Part shown: positions 42,811 to 50,813 of the stretch, piece by piece | Layout: each line of letters starts with the position of its first letter | Position numbering within the stretch: position 1 is the stretch's first letter | NCBI RefSeq assembly: GCF_013387495.1 | Contig: NZ_JABZEE010000005.1 | Span: 124,001 to 188,000 of the forward strand | Direction of reading: 5' to 3' | Source: Streptomyces sp. PKU-EA00015 | GTDB lineage: Bacteria > Actinomycetota > Actinomycetes > Streptomycetales > Streptomycetaceae | Length of the DNA: 64,000 nucleotides | The notes under the pieces: model-generated | Seen by the model: only the letters and a program-made list of their open reading frames with translations | Told to the model about the DNA's origin: nothing | Databases searched by the model: none | Program-made: the position numbers and the translations under genes

Positions 42811-43223
42811 CGCGACTCCTTCGTCTTCGTGCTCCTGACACTGCGACTGCGGCCGCGGAACTCTGCGATCGCCTCGTCGCCGCGCCGGACGCTCACGTCG
42901 TAGATGCCGCTGCGGCCGAACCGGGTGCGCTCCCTCGCGACGGCCACCAGGACGTCGCCCTCGTACGCGGGAGCGATGAAGTCGATGTCGGCCGCGGCCG
43001 CGACGGTCACGGGGCCGCGACTGTTGCAGGCGCAGGCGAAGGCCGTGTCGGCGAACCGGAACAGACAGCCGCCGTGGGCGATCTTGTGTCCGTTGACCAT
43101 CGCCGGGGTCACGGTCATGCGGAGCTCGGCGGTCCCTTCGCCGTGCTCCAGCAGCTCGATGCCGAGACTTCTGGACGTCGTCTCCGGGGGGCCGGCCCCC
43201 GCGTCAGTGGCCTGCGGCACCAT
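42807..43223 (-). CDS. paaI: Phenylacetate pathway thioesterase
   Basis: 138 aa hotdog-fold protein. 'TPAMVNGHKIAHGGCLFRFADTAFACACNS' contains the family HGG motif with its catalytic neighbourhood. PaaI hydrolyses ring-hydroxylated phenylacetyl-CoAs, rescuing CoA when the epoxidase product stalls. This makes sense in a locus whose lower pathway genes are missing. AAGGTGG precedes ATG 43223. It is coupled to paaK and divergent from the paaN remnant, with a PaaR-type operator between. Confidence 0.9.
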   Translation of the reverse strand: MVPQATDAGAGPPETTSRSLGIELLEHGEGTAELRMTVTPAMVNGHKIAHGGCLFRFADTAFACACNSRGPVTVAAAADIDFIAPAYEGDVLVAVARERTRFGRSGIYDVSVRRGDEAIAEFRGRSRSVRSTKTKESR

Positions 43224-43242
43224 TTCACCACCTTGTGAACCG

Positions 43243-43256
43243 ACCGAACATTCGGT
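43243..43256. promoter_or_regulatory. PaaR-type operator in the paaI/paaN divergent region
   Basis: The palindrome ACCGAACATTCGGT (6-bp arms, 2-nt centre) lies 20 nt upstream of paaI and 60 nt upstream of the paaN remnant. It extends to an 18-nt imperfect palindrome from 43239. The ACCG-n6-CGGT core resembles TetR/PaaR operators known from other actinobacteria, from memory. Confidence 0.65.
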
Positions 43257-43315
43257 TAGCGTGCGGCACGGCCAAGTAATCCAGCATCACCACTGCGTGT
43301 CAAGAGGTGGACCGT

Positions 43316-43732
43316 ATGCCCCACGAGACCCTCCAGCGCCCCGACTTCCTCGCGCGCCATCGTCCGCTGCTGGACCAGGCGGTGGCCGCCACGGCGAGCC
43401 GGGACCACTGGACGCCGTACCCGGAATCGCCCAGCACGAAGGTCTACGGCTTCGCCACCGAGCAGGGTGCGCTGACCGCGGCCGTCCACTCCATCAGCGA
43501 AGAGGTGCCGGCCGCCGCCGAGTCGGCGGCGCTGGACGCCGGAGTCCATCTGTCGGAGAACCTCACCGGCGGGGTCTTCGTCAACCAGTCCGCCGCCTTC
43601 AGCGACTTCCACGGCAGCGCCGCCGACCCGGCGGCCGGCGCCACCCTGTCCGACCCCGCGTTCGTCACCGGCCGCTTCGCGACACTGCAGTCGCGCCGGC
43701 CCCTTCCCCTTGAGGAGTCCGCCCGTGCCTGA
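43316..43732 (+). pseudogene. paaN: Internally deleted paaN (ring-opening aldehyde dehydrogenase-like)
   Basis: 138 codons in an open frame with ATG 43316 and AGAGGTGG upstream. The first about 40 residues ('FLARHRPLLDQAVAATASRD', then 'HWTPYPESPSTKVYG') match the PaaN N-terminus. Directly after that, residues resume with the C-terminal part ('EQGALTAAVHSISEEVPAAA', 'LSENLTGGVFVNQSAAFSDF', 'FVTGRFATLQSRR'). PaaN is normally about 550 aa, so about 400 residues, including the aldehyde-dehydrogenase catalytic core, are missing in frame. It still overlaps the thiolase start, so translational coupling is kept. It cannot be catalytically active. Confidence 0.85.
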
Positions 43733-44948
43733 CGACGTCTTCCTGATCGACGGGGCGCGTACCCCGCAGGGACGCTACGGCGGCGTGCTCGCCTCCGTGC
43801 GTCCCGACGACCTGGCCGCCCTGGTGATCGGCGAGGCCGTCCGGCGCGCCGGGATTCCGGGGGGAGCCGTGGACGAGGTGATCCTCGGCGCGGCCAACCA
43901 GGCCGGCGAGGACAACCGGGACGTGGCTCGCATGGCCGTGCTGCTCGCCGGGCTCCCGGACAGCGTGCCCGGCTACACCGTGAACCGGCTGTGCGCCTCC
44001 GGGCTGACGGCGGTCGCGAATGCCGCGCAGGCGATCCGGTCCGGCGAGGCCGAGCTGGTGGTCGCCGGCGGGGTGGAGTCCATGACCCGGGCACCGTGGG
44101 TGATGGCGAAGCCCGGGACTCCGTGGGCCAAGCCGGGCGAAGTGCACGACACGTCGCTGGGCTGGCGCTTCACCAACCCGCGCTTCGCCGCCGCCGACCG
44201 CCAGGTGCCCGCCGGCAACGGTCCCGAGACGGTGAAGGTCACCCTGTCGATGGGGGAGACGGCCGAGGAGGTCGCCGCGCTCGACGGCATCACCCGTGCC
44301 GACTCGGACGCCTTCGCGTTGCGCAGCCACCAGCGGGCCGTCACCGCGCAGGAGGCCGGGCGCTTCGACCGCGAGATCGTCCCGGTGCCGGTCAAGGACG
44401 GTCAGGTGACCCGCGACGAGGGGCCGCGGCCGACCACGACCCTGGAGAAGCTGGGCGGCCTGCGCACGATCTTCCGCAAGGACGGCATCGTCACCGCCGG
44501 TTCCGCCTCGCCGCTCTCCGACGGCGCTGCCGCGCTGGTGGTGGCGAGCGCAGCGGCCGTCGAGCGTTACGGGCTCACCCCGCGGGCCCGGATCGTCACC
44601 TCCGCCTCGGCCGGCGTACAGCCCAACCTGATGGGTCTCGGCCCGGTTCCCGCCACCGAGAAGGCCCTCGCCCGCGCGGGCTGGGGGACCGGCGACCTGG
44701 ACGCCGTCGAGCTGAACGAGGCGTTCGCCGCGCAGGCATTGGCCGTGATCCGCCGTCTGAAGCTGGACGAGGAGAAGGTCAACGCCGACGGCGGCGCGAT
44801 CGCCCTGGGCCACCCGCTGGGCTGTTCGGGCGCCCGCATCCTCCTGACCCTGCTGGGACGGCTGGAGCGCGAGGACGCCCGGCGCGGCCTGGCCACCCTG
44901 TGCGTGGGCGTCGGCCAGGGCGTCGCGATGCTCGTGGAGCGCGTCTGA
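43725..44948 (+). CDS. Acetyl-CoA/3-oxoadipyl-CoA thiolase
   Basis: 407 aa. Active-site Cys90 in 'NRLCASGLTAV', 'GGAIALGHPLGCSGARI' (His) and 'CVGVGQGVAML' (second Cys) are intact. In this locus it would cleave 3-oxoadipyl-CoA to succinyl-CoA and acetyl-CoA, the last step of phenylacetate breakdown (PaaJ role). Sequence alone does not separate this from acetoacetyl-CoA thiolase. GTG 43725 has GAGGAG upstream and overlaps the paaN remnant by 8 nt. It is flanked on both sides by decayed paa genes. Confidence 0.85.
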   Translation: MPDDVFLIDGARTPQGRYGGVLASVRPDDLAALVIGEAVRRAGIPGGAVDEVILGAANQAGEDNRDVARMAVLLAGLPDSVPGYTVNRLCASGLTAVANAAQAIRSGEAELVVAGGVESMTRAPWVMAKPGTPWAKPGEVHDTSLGWRFTNPRFAAADRQVPAGNGPETVKVTLSMGETAEEVAALDGITRADSDAFALRSHQRAVTAQEAGRFDREIVPVPVKDGQVTRDEGPRPTTTLEKLGGLRTIFRKDGIVTAGSASPLSDGAAALVVASAAAVERYGLTPRARIVTSASAGVQPNLMGLGPVPATEKALARAGWGTGDLDAVELNEAFAAQALAVIRRLKLDEEKVNADGGAIALGHPLGCSGARILLTLLGRLEREDARRGLATLCVGVGQGVAMLVERV

Positions 44949-45057
44949 CCACCGCATACGAGACGCTCCTGGTCGAGGAGCGCGATGACGCCCTGGAGAC
45001 CAGGCCGGCCACCGCCTTCGCCATCGTGCGAGCCGAGTACAACCCGCTGCGCGGAGG
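44945..45057 (+). pseudogene. Probable paaG (enoyl-CoA hydratase/isomerase) relic
   Basis: Read in one frame, the stretch gives '[18 protein letters not shown]', which is like the start of paa-type enoyl-CoA hydratases, and then '[13 protein letters not shown]', which is like the region before the oxyanion hole. The usual sequence between and after is absent and the frame then breaks down. It lacks a start codon; the window between the thiolase stop and the paaA promoter is only 208 nt. I read it as a deletion relic, with less certainty than paaN. Confidence 0.5.
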
Positions 45058-45122
45058 TCAAGGCGCTCCGGCGCAACGAGGCTCGGGACTTGCCCGAGCA
45101 CAAGGAACTCGTCGTATCATCG

Positions 45123-45140
45123 ACCGAACGAATGGTCGGT
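45123..45140. promoter_or_regulatory. PaaR-type operator upstream of paaA
   Basis: ACCGAACGAATGGTCGGT is an imperfect palindrome with ACCGA/TCGGT outer arms, 17 nt before the paaA start. Its first nine bases match the paaI operator region, and it should be bound by the same repressor. Confidence 0.55.
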
Positions 45141-45156
45141 AGGGAAGTTGGTTTCG

Positions 45157-46155
45157 ATGACTGCACCACAGCCCGACGCGTCGCCCGCCTCCTCCTCCGC
45201 CGGCTGCGCCGAGCCGGAGCTCCAGCGACACTTCGACGCGACGATCGCGAAGGACCAGCGGATCGAGCCGCGGGACTGGATGCCCGAGGGCTACCGCAAG
45301 ACGCTGATCCGGCAGATCGCACAGCACGCCCACTCGGAGATCATCGGCATGCAGCCGGAGGGCGAGTGGATCACCAAGGCGCCGTCCCTGCGCCGCAAGG
45401 CCATCCTGTTCGCCAAGGTCCAGGACGAGGCCGGGCACGGTCTGTACCTGTACTCGGCGGCGGAGACGCTGGGCGCGGACCGAGCGGAGCTGACCGACCG
45501 GCTGATCGAAGGCCGGCAGAAGTACTCATCGATCTTCAACTACCCGACGCCGTCCTTCGCCGACGTCGGTGTGATCGGCTGGTTCGTGGACGGTGCCGCG
45601 ATCTGCAACCAGGTGCCGCTGTGCCGCAGCTCGTACGGGCCCTACGCGCGGGCGATGGTGCGGATCTGCAAGGAGGAGTCGTTCCACCAGCGGCAGGGCT
45701 ACGAGCTGCTGATGACGATGATGCGCGGCACCGACGCCCAGCGGGCGATGGTCCAGGACGCGGTGGACCGCTGGTGGTGGCCGTCGCTGATGATGTTCGG
45801 CCCGCCCGACGACGAATCGCCGAATTCCGCGCGGTCGATGGCCTGGAAGATCAAGCGGCACAGCAACGACGAGCTGCGCCAACGCTTCGTCGACATGACC
45901 GTCCCGCAGGCCGAGAGGCTCGGCGTCACGCTGCCCGACCCCGATCTGCGCTGGAACGAGGAGCGTGGTCGCCACGACTTCGGCACCCCGGACTGGTCCG
46001 AGCTGCAGCGGGTCATCAGTGGTGACGGGCCCTGCAACGCGGAGCGAATGGAGCGGCGACGCACCGCTCATGAGGAGGGCACCTGGGTGCGCGAGGCGGC
46101 GAGCGCCCACGCGGCCAGGCAGGCGGCCCGGGCACAGGAAGGAGCATCAGCATGA
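45157..46155 (+). CDS. paaA: Phenylacetyl-CoA 1,2-epoxidase, catalytic subunit PaaA
   Basis: 332 aa. This is the di-iron catalytic subunit of the multicomponent epoxidase. Carboxylate-bridged di-iron ligand pairs are visible in '[13 protein letters not shown]' and '[17 protein letters not shown]'. It acts with PaaC (structural partner), PaaB, PaaD and reductase PaaE. ATG 45157 is chosen; an in-frame TTG lies 9 nt upstream. AGGGAAG lies 10 nt before. It is followed by paaB with a 4-nt overlap and forms one operon to paaE. Confidence 0.95.
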   Translation: MTAPQPDASPASSSAGCAEPELQRHFDATIAKDQRIEPRDWMPEGYRKTLIRQIAQHAHSEIIGMQPEGEWITKAPSLRRKAILFAKVQDEAGHGLYLYSAAETLGADRAELTDRLIEGRQKYSSIFNYPTPSFADVGVIGWFVDGAAICNQVPLCRSSYGPYARAMVRICKEESFHQRQGYELLMTMMRGTDAQRAMVQDAVDRWWWPSLMMFGPPDDESPNSARSMAWKIKRHSNDELRQRFVDMTVPQAERLGVTLPDPDLRWNEERGRHDFGTPDWSELQRVISGDGPCNAERMERRRTAHEEGTWVREAASAHAARQAARAQEGASA

Positions 46156-46454
46156 GCAACACCGAGGGATCGCAGGGCGGCTGGCCGCTGTACGAGGTAT
46201 TCGTCCGCGGCAAGCGCGGGCTGAACCACGTGCACGTCGGTTCCCTGCATGCGGCCGACCAACGGATGGCCCTCACCCACGCGCGCGACCTGTACACGCG
46301 GCGCAACGAGGGCGTGAGCATCTGGGTCGTGCGCTCGGAGCACATCGGCGCGTCCACGCGTGACGAGAAGGACCCGTTCTTCGACCCCAGCGCCGACAAG
46401 GTCTACCGCCATCCGACCTTCTACGACATCCCCGATGACGTCCCGCACATCTGA
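46152..46454 (+). CDS. paaB: Phenylacetyl-CoA epoxidase subunit PaaB
   Basis: 100 aa. '[40 protein letters not shown]' and '[10 protein letters not shown]' are characteristic of PaaB, a small bridging subunit of the epoxidase complex. It overlaps paaA by 4 nt and precedes paaC by 10 nt, which suits stoichiometric synthesis. Confidence 0.95.
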   Translation: MSNTEGSQGGWPLYEVFVRGKRGLNHVHVGSLHAADQRMALTHARDLYTRRNEGVSIWVVRSEHIGASTRDEKDPFFDPSADKVYRHPTFYDIPDDVPHI

Positions 46455-46464
46455 GGAGCAGGGC

Positions 46465-47292
46465 ATGAGTGACGACCACGTCTACATGACCCTTGCCGAG
46501 GGACACGAGGACGACGCGCGCTGGGCGTTCGGCACCGGCTTCGAGGACCCGCTGTACGGCGTGAGCACCGCCGTGCCGGAGGGGGTCGACGCCGGTCTGC
46601 TGGCCGCGGACTGCGTGGCGCTCGGCGACGACGCCCTGGTGTCGGCCCAGCGGCTGGCCGAGTGGACCACCCGCGCCCCGGAGCTGGAGGAGGAGGTGGC
46701 GCTGGCCAACATCGGCCTCGACCTGCTCGGCCAGGCCCGTCTGCTGTACGCGCGTGCCGGCCAGGTCGACGGCACGGGCCGCCACGAGGACGCGTACGCC
46801 TACTTCCGCGACGCCGATGACTTCCGCAACGTACGCCTGGCCGAGCTGCCCAACGGCGACTTCGCGTTCTCCGTCGTACGGCTCCTGGTGCTGTCGAGCT
46901 GGCGCCTCGCGCACTTCGACAAGCTGAGCGAGTCACCCGACCCGGTGCTCGCCGCCATCGCCGCGAAGGGCGTCAAGGAGCTGACGTACCACCGGCAGTA
47001 CGCCGCGGAGTGGGCCGTGCGCCTGGGTGACGGCACCGAGGAGTCCCACCGGCGGATGCGGGCAGCCCTGCAACAAGTCGAACCGTATCTGGGGGAGCTG
47101 TTCGCCGCGCACGACGTCCGGGAGGAGGTCGTCGCGGTCCTGCGCCAGGTCACCGAGGCGGCCGGACTGCCCATGCCGGTGTACCGGCCGCTGTCCGGAT
47201 CGGGCCGTTGCGGCGACCGCACCGAGCACCTCGCGCCGCTGCTGGCCGAGCTGCAGAGCGTGGCTCGTGCTCACCCGGAGGCGACATGGTGA
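46465..47292 (+). CDS. paaC: Phenylacetyl-CoA epoxidase subunit PaaC
   Basis: 275 aa. It is the non-catalytic ferritin-like partner of PaaA. 'LGDDALVSAQRLAEWTTRAPELEEEVALANIGLDLLGQAR' and 'KELTYHRQYAAEWAVRLGDGTEESHRRM' are family signatures. ATG 46465 has GAGGAG nearby. Its 3' end overlaps paaD by 7 nt. Confidence 0.95.
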   Translation: MSDDHVYMTLAEGHEDDARWAFGTGFEDPLYGVSTAVPEGVDAGLLAADCVALGDDALVSAQRLAEWTTRAPELEEEVALANIGLDLLGQARLLYARAGQVDGTGRHEDAYAYFRDADDFRNVRLAELPNGDFAFSVVRLLVLSSWRLAHFDKLSESPDPVLAAIAAKGVKELTYHRQYAAEWAVRLGDGTEESHRRMRAALQQVEPYLGELFAAHDVREEVVAVLRQVTEAAGLPMPVYRPLSGSGRCGDRTEHLAPLLAELQSVARAHPEATW

Positions 47293-47804
47293 CCACCTTG
47301 CTGGACGCGCGGCGCGCCCGGCGCATCGCCGAGCAGGTGCCCGACCCCGAGCTGCCCATGCTCACGCTCGCCGATCTGGGCGTCCTGCGGGACGTGACGA
47401 CCAGTCCGGACGGGACGGTCGTCGCGAGCCTGACCCCGACCTACTCGGGCTGCCCCGCCATGGCCGAGATGCGTGCCGGCGTGGCCGCGCGGCTCAGGGC
47501 CGCCGGATACGCGCGCGTGGAGATCCGTACCGTCCTCGACCCGCCGTGGACCAGCGACTGGATCACCGCGGCCGGCCGCCGCAAGCTCGCCGAACACGGC
47601 ATCGCACCCCCGGGCCCCGCGCCGCGGCACGCGTCCTGCGGGCCCATGCCGCTGGTGCTGTCGCCGACGCGACGCGTGGTGCCGTGCCCGCGCTGTGGTT
47701 CGGCCGACACCGAGGAGACGTCCCGCTTCTCCGCCACATCCTGCAAGGCCCTGTGGCGCTGCCGCGCCTGCCGCGAGCCGTACGAGTACGTCAAGGAGAT
47801 CTGA
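47286..47804 (+). CDS. paaD: Phenylacetyl-CoA epoxidase assembly protein PaaD
   Basis: 172 aa. A MIP18/DUF59-type domain ('QVPDPELPMLTLADLGVLRDV', 'PTYSGCPAMAEM') is followed by a C-terminal zinc-ribbon-like region ('CPRCGSADTEE', 'CRACREPYEYV'). PaaD is needed for maturation of the epoxidase or its Fe-S clusters. It overlaps both neighbours (7 nt with paaC; TGATG with paaE). Confidence 0.93.
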   Translation: MVTTLLDARRARRIAEQVPDPELPMLTLADLGVLRDVTTSPDGTVVASLTPTYSGCPAMAEMRAGVAARLRAAGYARVEIRTVLDPPWTSDWITAAGRRKLAEHGIAPPGPAPRHASCGPMPLVLSPTRRVVPCPRCGSADTEETSRFSATSCKALWRCRACREPYEYVKEI

Positions 47805-48943
47805 TGGAAGACCTGATGGCCGCTGCCGCTGCTCCTGCCGCTGCTCCTGCCGCTGCTCCTGCCGTGGCGAGGCGTGCCCGCCGCCGCCCGGCCTTCCACT
47901 CCCTGCGCGTCGTCGAGGTCCAGCGGCTGTGCGAGGACGCGGCGGCGGTCGGCTTCGAGATCCCGGCGGAGCTGGCCGAGGAGTTCGCCTTCGCCCCCGG
48001 CCAGTCGCTCACCCTGCGCCGGGAGGTCGACGGTCGGGACGAGCGGCGCTCGTACTCCATCTGCTCCCCGGCCGGCTCGCGCCCCCGGATCGGCGTGCGC
48101 GTCGTGCCCGGCGGGCTGTTCTCCTCCTGGCTGGTCCACGAGGTGCGCCCGGGCGACACCGTCGAGGTCATGGTCCCGACCGGTGCCTTCACGCCCGACC
48201 TGACCGTCCCCGCCCACCATGTGCTGATCGCGGCCGGCTCCGGTATCACACCGATGCTCTCCATCGCCGAGTCGGTGCTCGCCGCGGACGACCGCTCACG
48301 GGTCACGCTCTTCTACGGCAACCGGCGTACCGACACCGTGATGTTCGCCGACGAACTCGCGGATCTGAAGGACCTGTACCGCGCGCGCTTCCAGCTCGCC
48401 CACGTCCTGTCCCGCGAGCCCCGCGAGGCCGACCTGCTCTCCGGCCGCCTGGACGCCGACCGTCTCGGCGCACTCGTCGACGGCCTGGTCGATGTGCAGG
48501 GGGCTGATCACTGGTGGCTGTGCGGACCCCATGGCATGGTCCGCGACGCCCAGCAGGTGCTGTCCGGTCTCGGTGTGCCCGCTGACCGGATCCACCAGGA
48601 GCTGTTCTTCGCCGACGACGAGCCGGTGCGGCCGGTCCGTCATGAGGAAGCGTTGGCGGACGGGCCGGTCAGCCAGGTCACCATCACGCTCGACGGCCGC
48701 TCCACCACCTTCCGACTCGCCCGCGGTGCGACGATCCTCGACTCGGCTGCGCGGGTCCGCCCGGACCTGCCCTTCGCATGCAAGGGCGGAGTGTGCGGCA
48801 CCTGTCGAGCCCGGGTCACGGACGGCGAGGCCGACATGCGTCGGAACTACGCGCTCGAACCGGCCGAGGTCGACGCCGGGTACCTACTGACCTGTCAGAG
48901 TTTTCCGGTCTCGGACGCCCTGACGGTCGACTTCGACAGCTGA
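47804..48943 (+). CDS. paaE: Phenylacetyl-CoA epoxidase reductase PaaE
   Basis: 379 aa. It carries electrons from NADPH to PaaA. 'ERRSYSICSPAG' binds FAD, 'IAAGSGITPMLSIAESVL' and 'WWLCGPHGMV' bind NADPH, and the C-terminal plant-type ferredoxin domain has 'CKGGVCGTCRARVTDG' and a fourth Cys in 'YLLTCQSFP' for one [2Fe-2S] cluster. The N-terminus carries an Ala/Pro stretch coded by three tandem copies of a 12-mer at 47825-47860, a likely slippage spot outside the folded part. Confidence 0.95.
   Translation: MEDLMAAAAAPAAAPAAAPAVARRARRRPAFHSLRVVEVQRLCEDAAAVGFEIPAELAEEFAFAPGQSLTLRREVDGRDERRSYSICSPAGSRPRIGVRVVPGGLFSSWLVHEVRPGDTVEVMVPTGAFTPDLTVPAHHVLIAAGSGITPMLSIAESVLAADDRSRVTLFYGNRRTDTVMFADELADLKDLYRARFQLAHVLSREPREADLLSGRLDADRLGALVDGLVDVQGADHWWLCGPHGMVRDAQQVLSGLGVPADRIHQELFFADDEPVRPVRHEEALADGPVSQVTITLDGRSTTFRLARGATILDSAARVRPDLPFACKGGVCGTCRARVTDGEADMRRNYALEPAEVDAGYLLTCQSFPVSDALTVDFDS
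47825..47860 (+). repeat. Tandem 12-bp repeat inside paaE
   Basis: Three exact copies of GCCGCTGCTCCT code for the 'AAAP' run at the PaaE N-terminus. Copy number changes would stay in frame. Confidence 0.8.
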
Positions 48944-49081
48944 GGGACCGTCGGCAAGGCCAGGGCGCCGCCTCGGGCATCGTGACCCCCGATCGAGCCG
49001 ACGCCTCTTCCGGCGTGATCATGTCTGCCTGACGCGGAGTGACGTGACGGTCCGCGGACTGGTGGACATCTCAGTGCCCGA

Positions 49082-49200
49082 CCCCGTCCGTGGCAGAGCA
49101 TTCGCGTGTCTTCCTCGAGCAGGGTGCGGTGGAAGCGTTCGACCCTGCCGTTGGTCTGCGGCTGCCAGGGCCTGGTCCGGCGTGGGCCGATGCCCGGATC
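49082..49200 (-). pseudogene. IS481-family transposase remnant
   Basis: The minus-strand translation reads 'TRPWQPQTNGRVERFHRT' and then 'LLEEDTRML', which matches the integrase-core C-terminal block of IS481/IS3-type transposases, including the last Glu of the DDE triad (N-G-x-V-E-R-F-H-R). About 40 codons survive and both sides are unrelated sequence. Confidence 0.75.
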
Positions 49201-49234
49201 GGCCCTGTCTCCTCATGCGGTGGGCAGCTGGCAG

Positions 49235-49265
49235 CCCGCGCCCCGGGGTGAGCCCGGGGCGCGGG
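49235..49265 (-). terminator. 13-bp perfect GC hairpin
   Basis: CCCGCGCCCCGGG (49235-49247) and CCCGGGGCGCGGG (49253-49265) pair around a 5-nt loop, 21 nt after the stop at 49287 of the minus-strand enoyl-CoA hydratase gene. Confidence 0.75.
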
Positions 49266-49286
49266 TGGCGGTCGGTGAAGTGCTCG

Positions 49287-49958
49287 TCAGCCGAGCGGGT
49301 TGGAGGTGTCGCGCAGGGTTGCGAGGGCGGGGGCGTACATCCGGGCCTTGATGGTGCCGAGGGTGTCGCCGGCCTTGTTCACCTGCGCCTGGGCGATCTC
49401 GATGGCAGTGGAGCGCACGGCGTCCTCACTGACCGCCTGGTCGACGATGCCGGCGGCCGCGGCGTCGGTGCCGCCGTAGCGGCGGGCGGTGAGCATGGCC
49501 TCGTGCGCGGTCTGCGGCGCCAGACGGGACTGGATCAGGGCGGCCATGCCGGGGGTGAAGGGGATGTTGATGTCCGCTTCGGGCAGGCACCAGTAGCCGC
49601 GGTCTGCCCGCATCACGCGGAAGTCGTGGGCGAGGGAGAACATCGCGCCGGCGGCGAAGGTGTGCCCCTGCAGCGCGGCCACCGTGACGACCGGCAGCGA
49701 CAGCATCCGCGCGAACAGCTCATGGACGCAGACGACGTAGTCCTGGTGCTGGTCGGCATGGGCGAACAGCCAGTCCAGGTCGAGCCCGTTGGAGTAGAAC
49801 TTGCCGGTGGCGGCGGTGACCAGGGCGCGCGGGCCTTCCGCCTTCTCCACCTCGTCGAGCGCGGCGCTGACGGCGGTGAGCCAGTCGGGGTGGAAGCGGT
49901 TCTCTCCGTCTCCGAGGTCGAGGACGAAGACGTTGTCGTGGCGGTCGAGCGAGGGCAT
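49287..49958 (-). CDS. Enoyl-CoA hydratase/isomerase family protein
   Basis: 223 aa, shorter than the usual 255-270. 'KFYSNGLDLDWLF' and 'LQGHTFAAGAMFSLAHDFRVM' carry the two oxyanion-hole segments, and 'YWCLPEADINIPFTPGMAALI' is typical of the subgroup resembling Delta3,Delta2-enoyl-CoA isomerases (ECI1-type). It may handle unsaturated acyl-CoAs. ATG 49958 has GAAGGAG upstream. It lies 44 nt after the TetR gene on the same strand, probably one operon. Confidence 0.85.
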   Translation of the reverse strand: MPSLDRHDNVFVLDLGDGENRFHPDWLTAVSAALDEVEKAEGPRALVTAATGKFYSNGLDLDWLFAHADQHQDYVVCVHELFARMLSLPVVTVAALQGHTFAAGAMFSLAHDFRVMRADRGYWCLPEADINIPFTPGMAALIQSRLAPQTAHEAMLTARRYGGTDAAAAGIVDQAVSEDAVRSTAIEIAQAQVNKAGDTLGTIKARMYAPALATLRDTSNPLG

Positions 49959-50002
49959 GGCGACTCCTTCGAACTGAGCTGATGAGGTGAAGTGGCTGCG
50001 GA

Positions 50003-50614
50003 CTACGGCCGGGGCCCGGGTTCGGCACCGGGGCGGTCGCGCAGGGCGTGGAGGAGCAGGTCGTGGATCTCGGCGGCGGCCGCCTCGATCGGGGCGGTGC
50101 TCTGCTCTGCCCGGCACATGATCACCGCGCCTTCGACCGCGGCGATGATGAAGGCACCAAGTCTGCGGCTGCGTTCCTCGGCCAGGCCGTGCCGCAGGAA
50201 GAGGCCCGCGAGGGCCTCCTGCCAGCGGGCGAAGACGGCGGCGGCGGAACGGGCCAGCTGGGGTGCGTCGTCGTTGGTCTCGACGGCCACCGCCACGATC
50301 GGGCAGCCGGCCCGGAAGCCGCTCTCCACGAGCCGGTCGCGCCACAGCACGAAGAACGCGTCGACGGCCTGCACCGGATCATCCGCCTGCATGGCGGCGT
50401 CGATCAGGCCCGCGATGAAGTCCCCCGCCAGTGCCACCGCCTCGTCGATGAGCTGCGCCCGCCCGCCGGGGAAGTGGTGATACACCGAGCCCCGAGGGGC
50501 TCCGCTGTGTGCGAGCACCCGGTCGATGCTGGTCGCGCTCGCCCCGTACTCGCGCAGCAGAGCAGCAGCACTGAGAATCATCCGGTCACGGTTTTCACTC
50601 CTGCGCGGGCTCAC
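50003..50614 (-). CDS. TetR-family regulator
   Basis: 203 aa. '[44 protein letters not shown]' is a TetR HTH, followed by a helical ligand domain with '[18 protein letters not shown]', typical of the LmrA/YxaF-like subgroup. The start is GTG 50614 with AAGGTGG upstream. It probably controls itself and the enoyl-CoA hydratase gene from the divergent region shared with rtcB. Confidence 0.85.
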   Translation of the reverse strand: MSPRRSENRDRMILSAAALLREYGASATSIDRVLAHSGAPRGSVYHHFPGGRAQLIDEAVALAGDFIAGLIDAAMQADDPVQAVDAFFVLWRDRLVESGFRAGCPIVAVAVETNDDAPQLARSAAAVFARWQEALAGLFLRHGLAEERSRRLGAFIIAAVEGAVIMCRAEQSTAPIEAAAAEIHDLLLHALRDRPGAEPGPRP

Positions 50615-50657
50615 TGCTCACCACCTTCCCCATGACCATGCGGCCCACCAAGCGATC

Positions 50658-50669
50658 TACCAGTCAGTA
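50658..50669. promoter_or_regulatory. Possible TetR operator
   Basis: TACCAGTCAGTA, read on the minus strand as TACTGACTGGTA, lies 44 nt before the TetR start and resembles operators of LmrA/AcrR-type repressors. Only the outer 3 bp are symmetric, so support is weak. Confidence 0.4.
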
Positions 50670-50813
50670 ACTTATGGGGTATGCCATAGAACATGCAAGA
50701 GCGGCTGTGGCTGGGGCGGAAGGCGCGCGCGTACGCCGGCACTCGCGCCCGGGCCCGGTTCGGCGGCCACCGGGAAACGGCGGACCCTGGAAGAAAGAAC
50801 CCTGGAGGCTGCC

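Larger units (their letters stand above)
48944..49286. other. Gap between paaE and the enoyl-CoA hydratase gene
   Basis: About 340 nt. It contains the IS481-type remnant (49082-49200) and the hairpin at 49235-49265. No terminator was found directly after paaE. Nothing else is supported. Confidence 0.55.
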
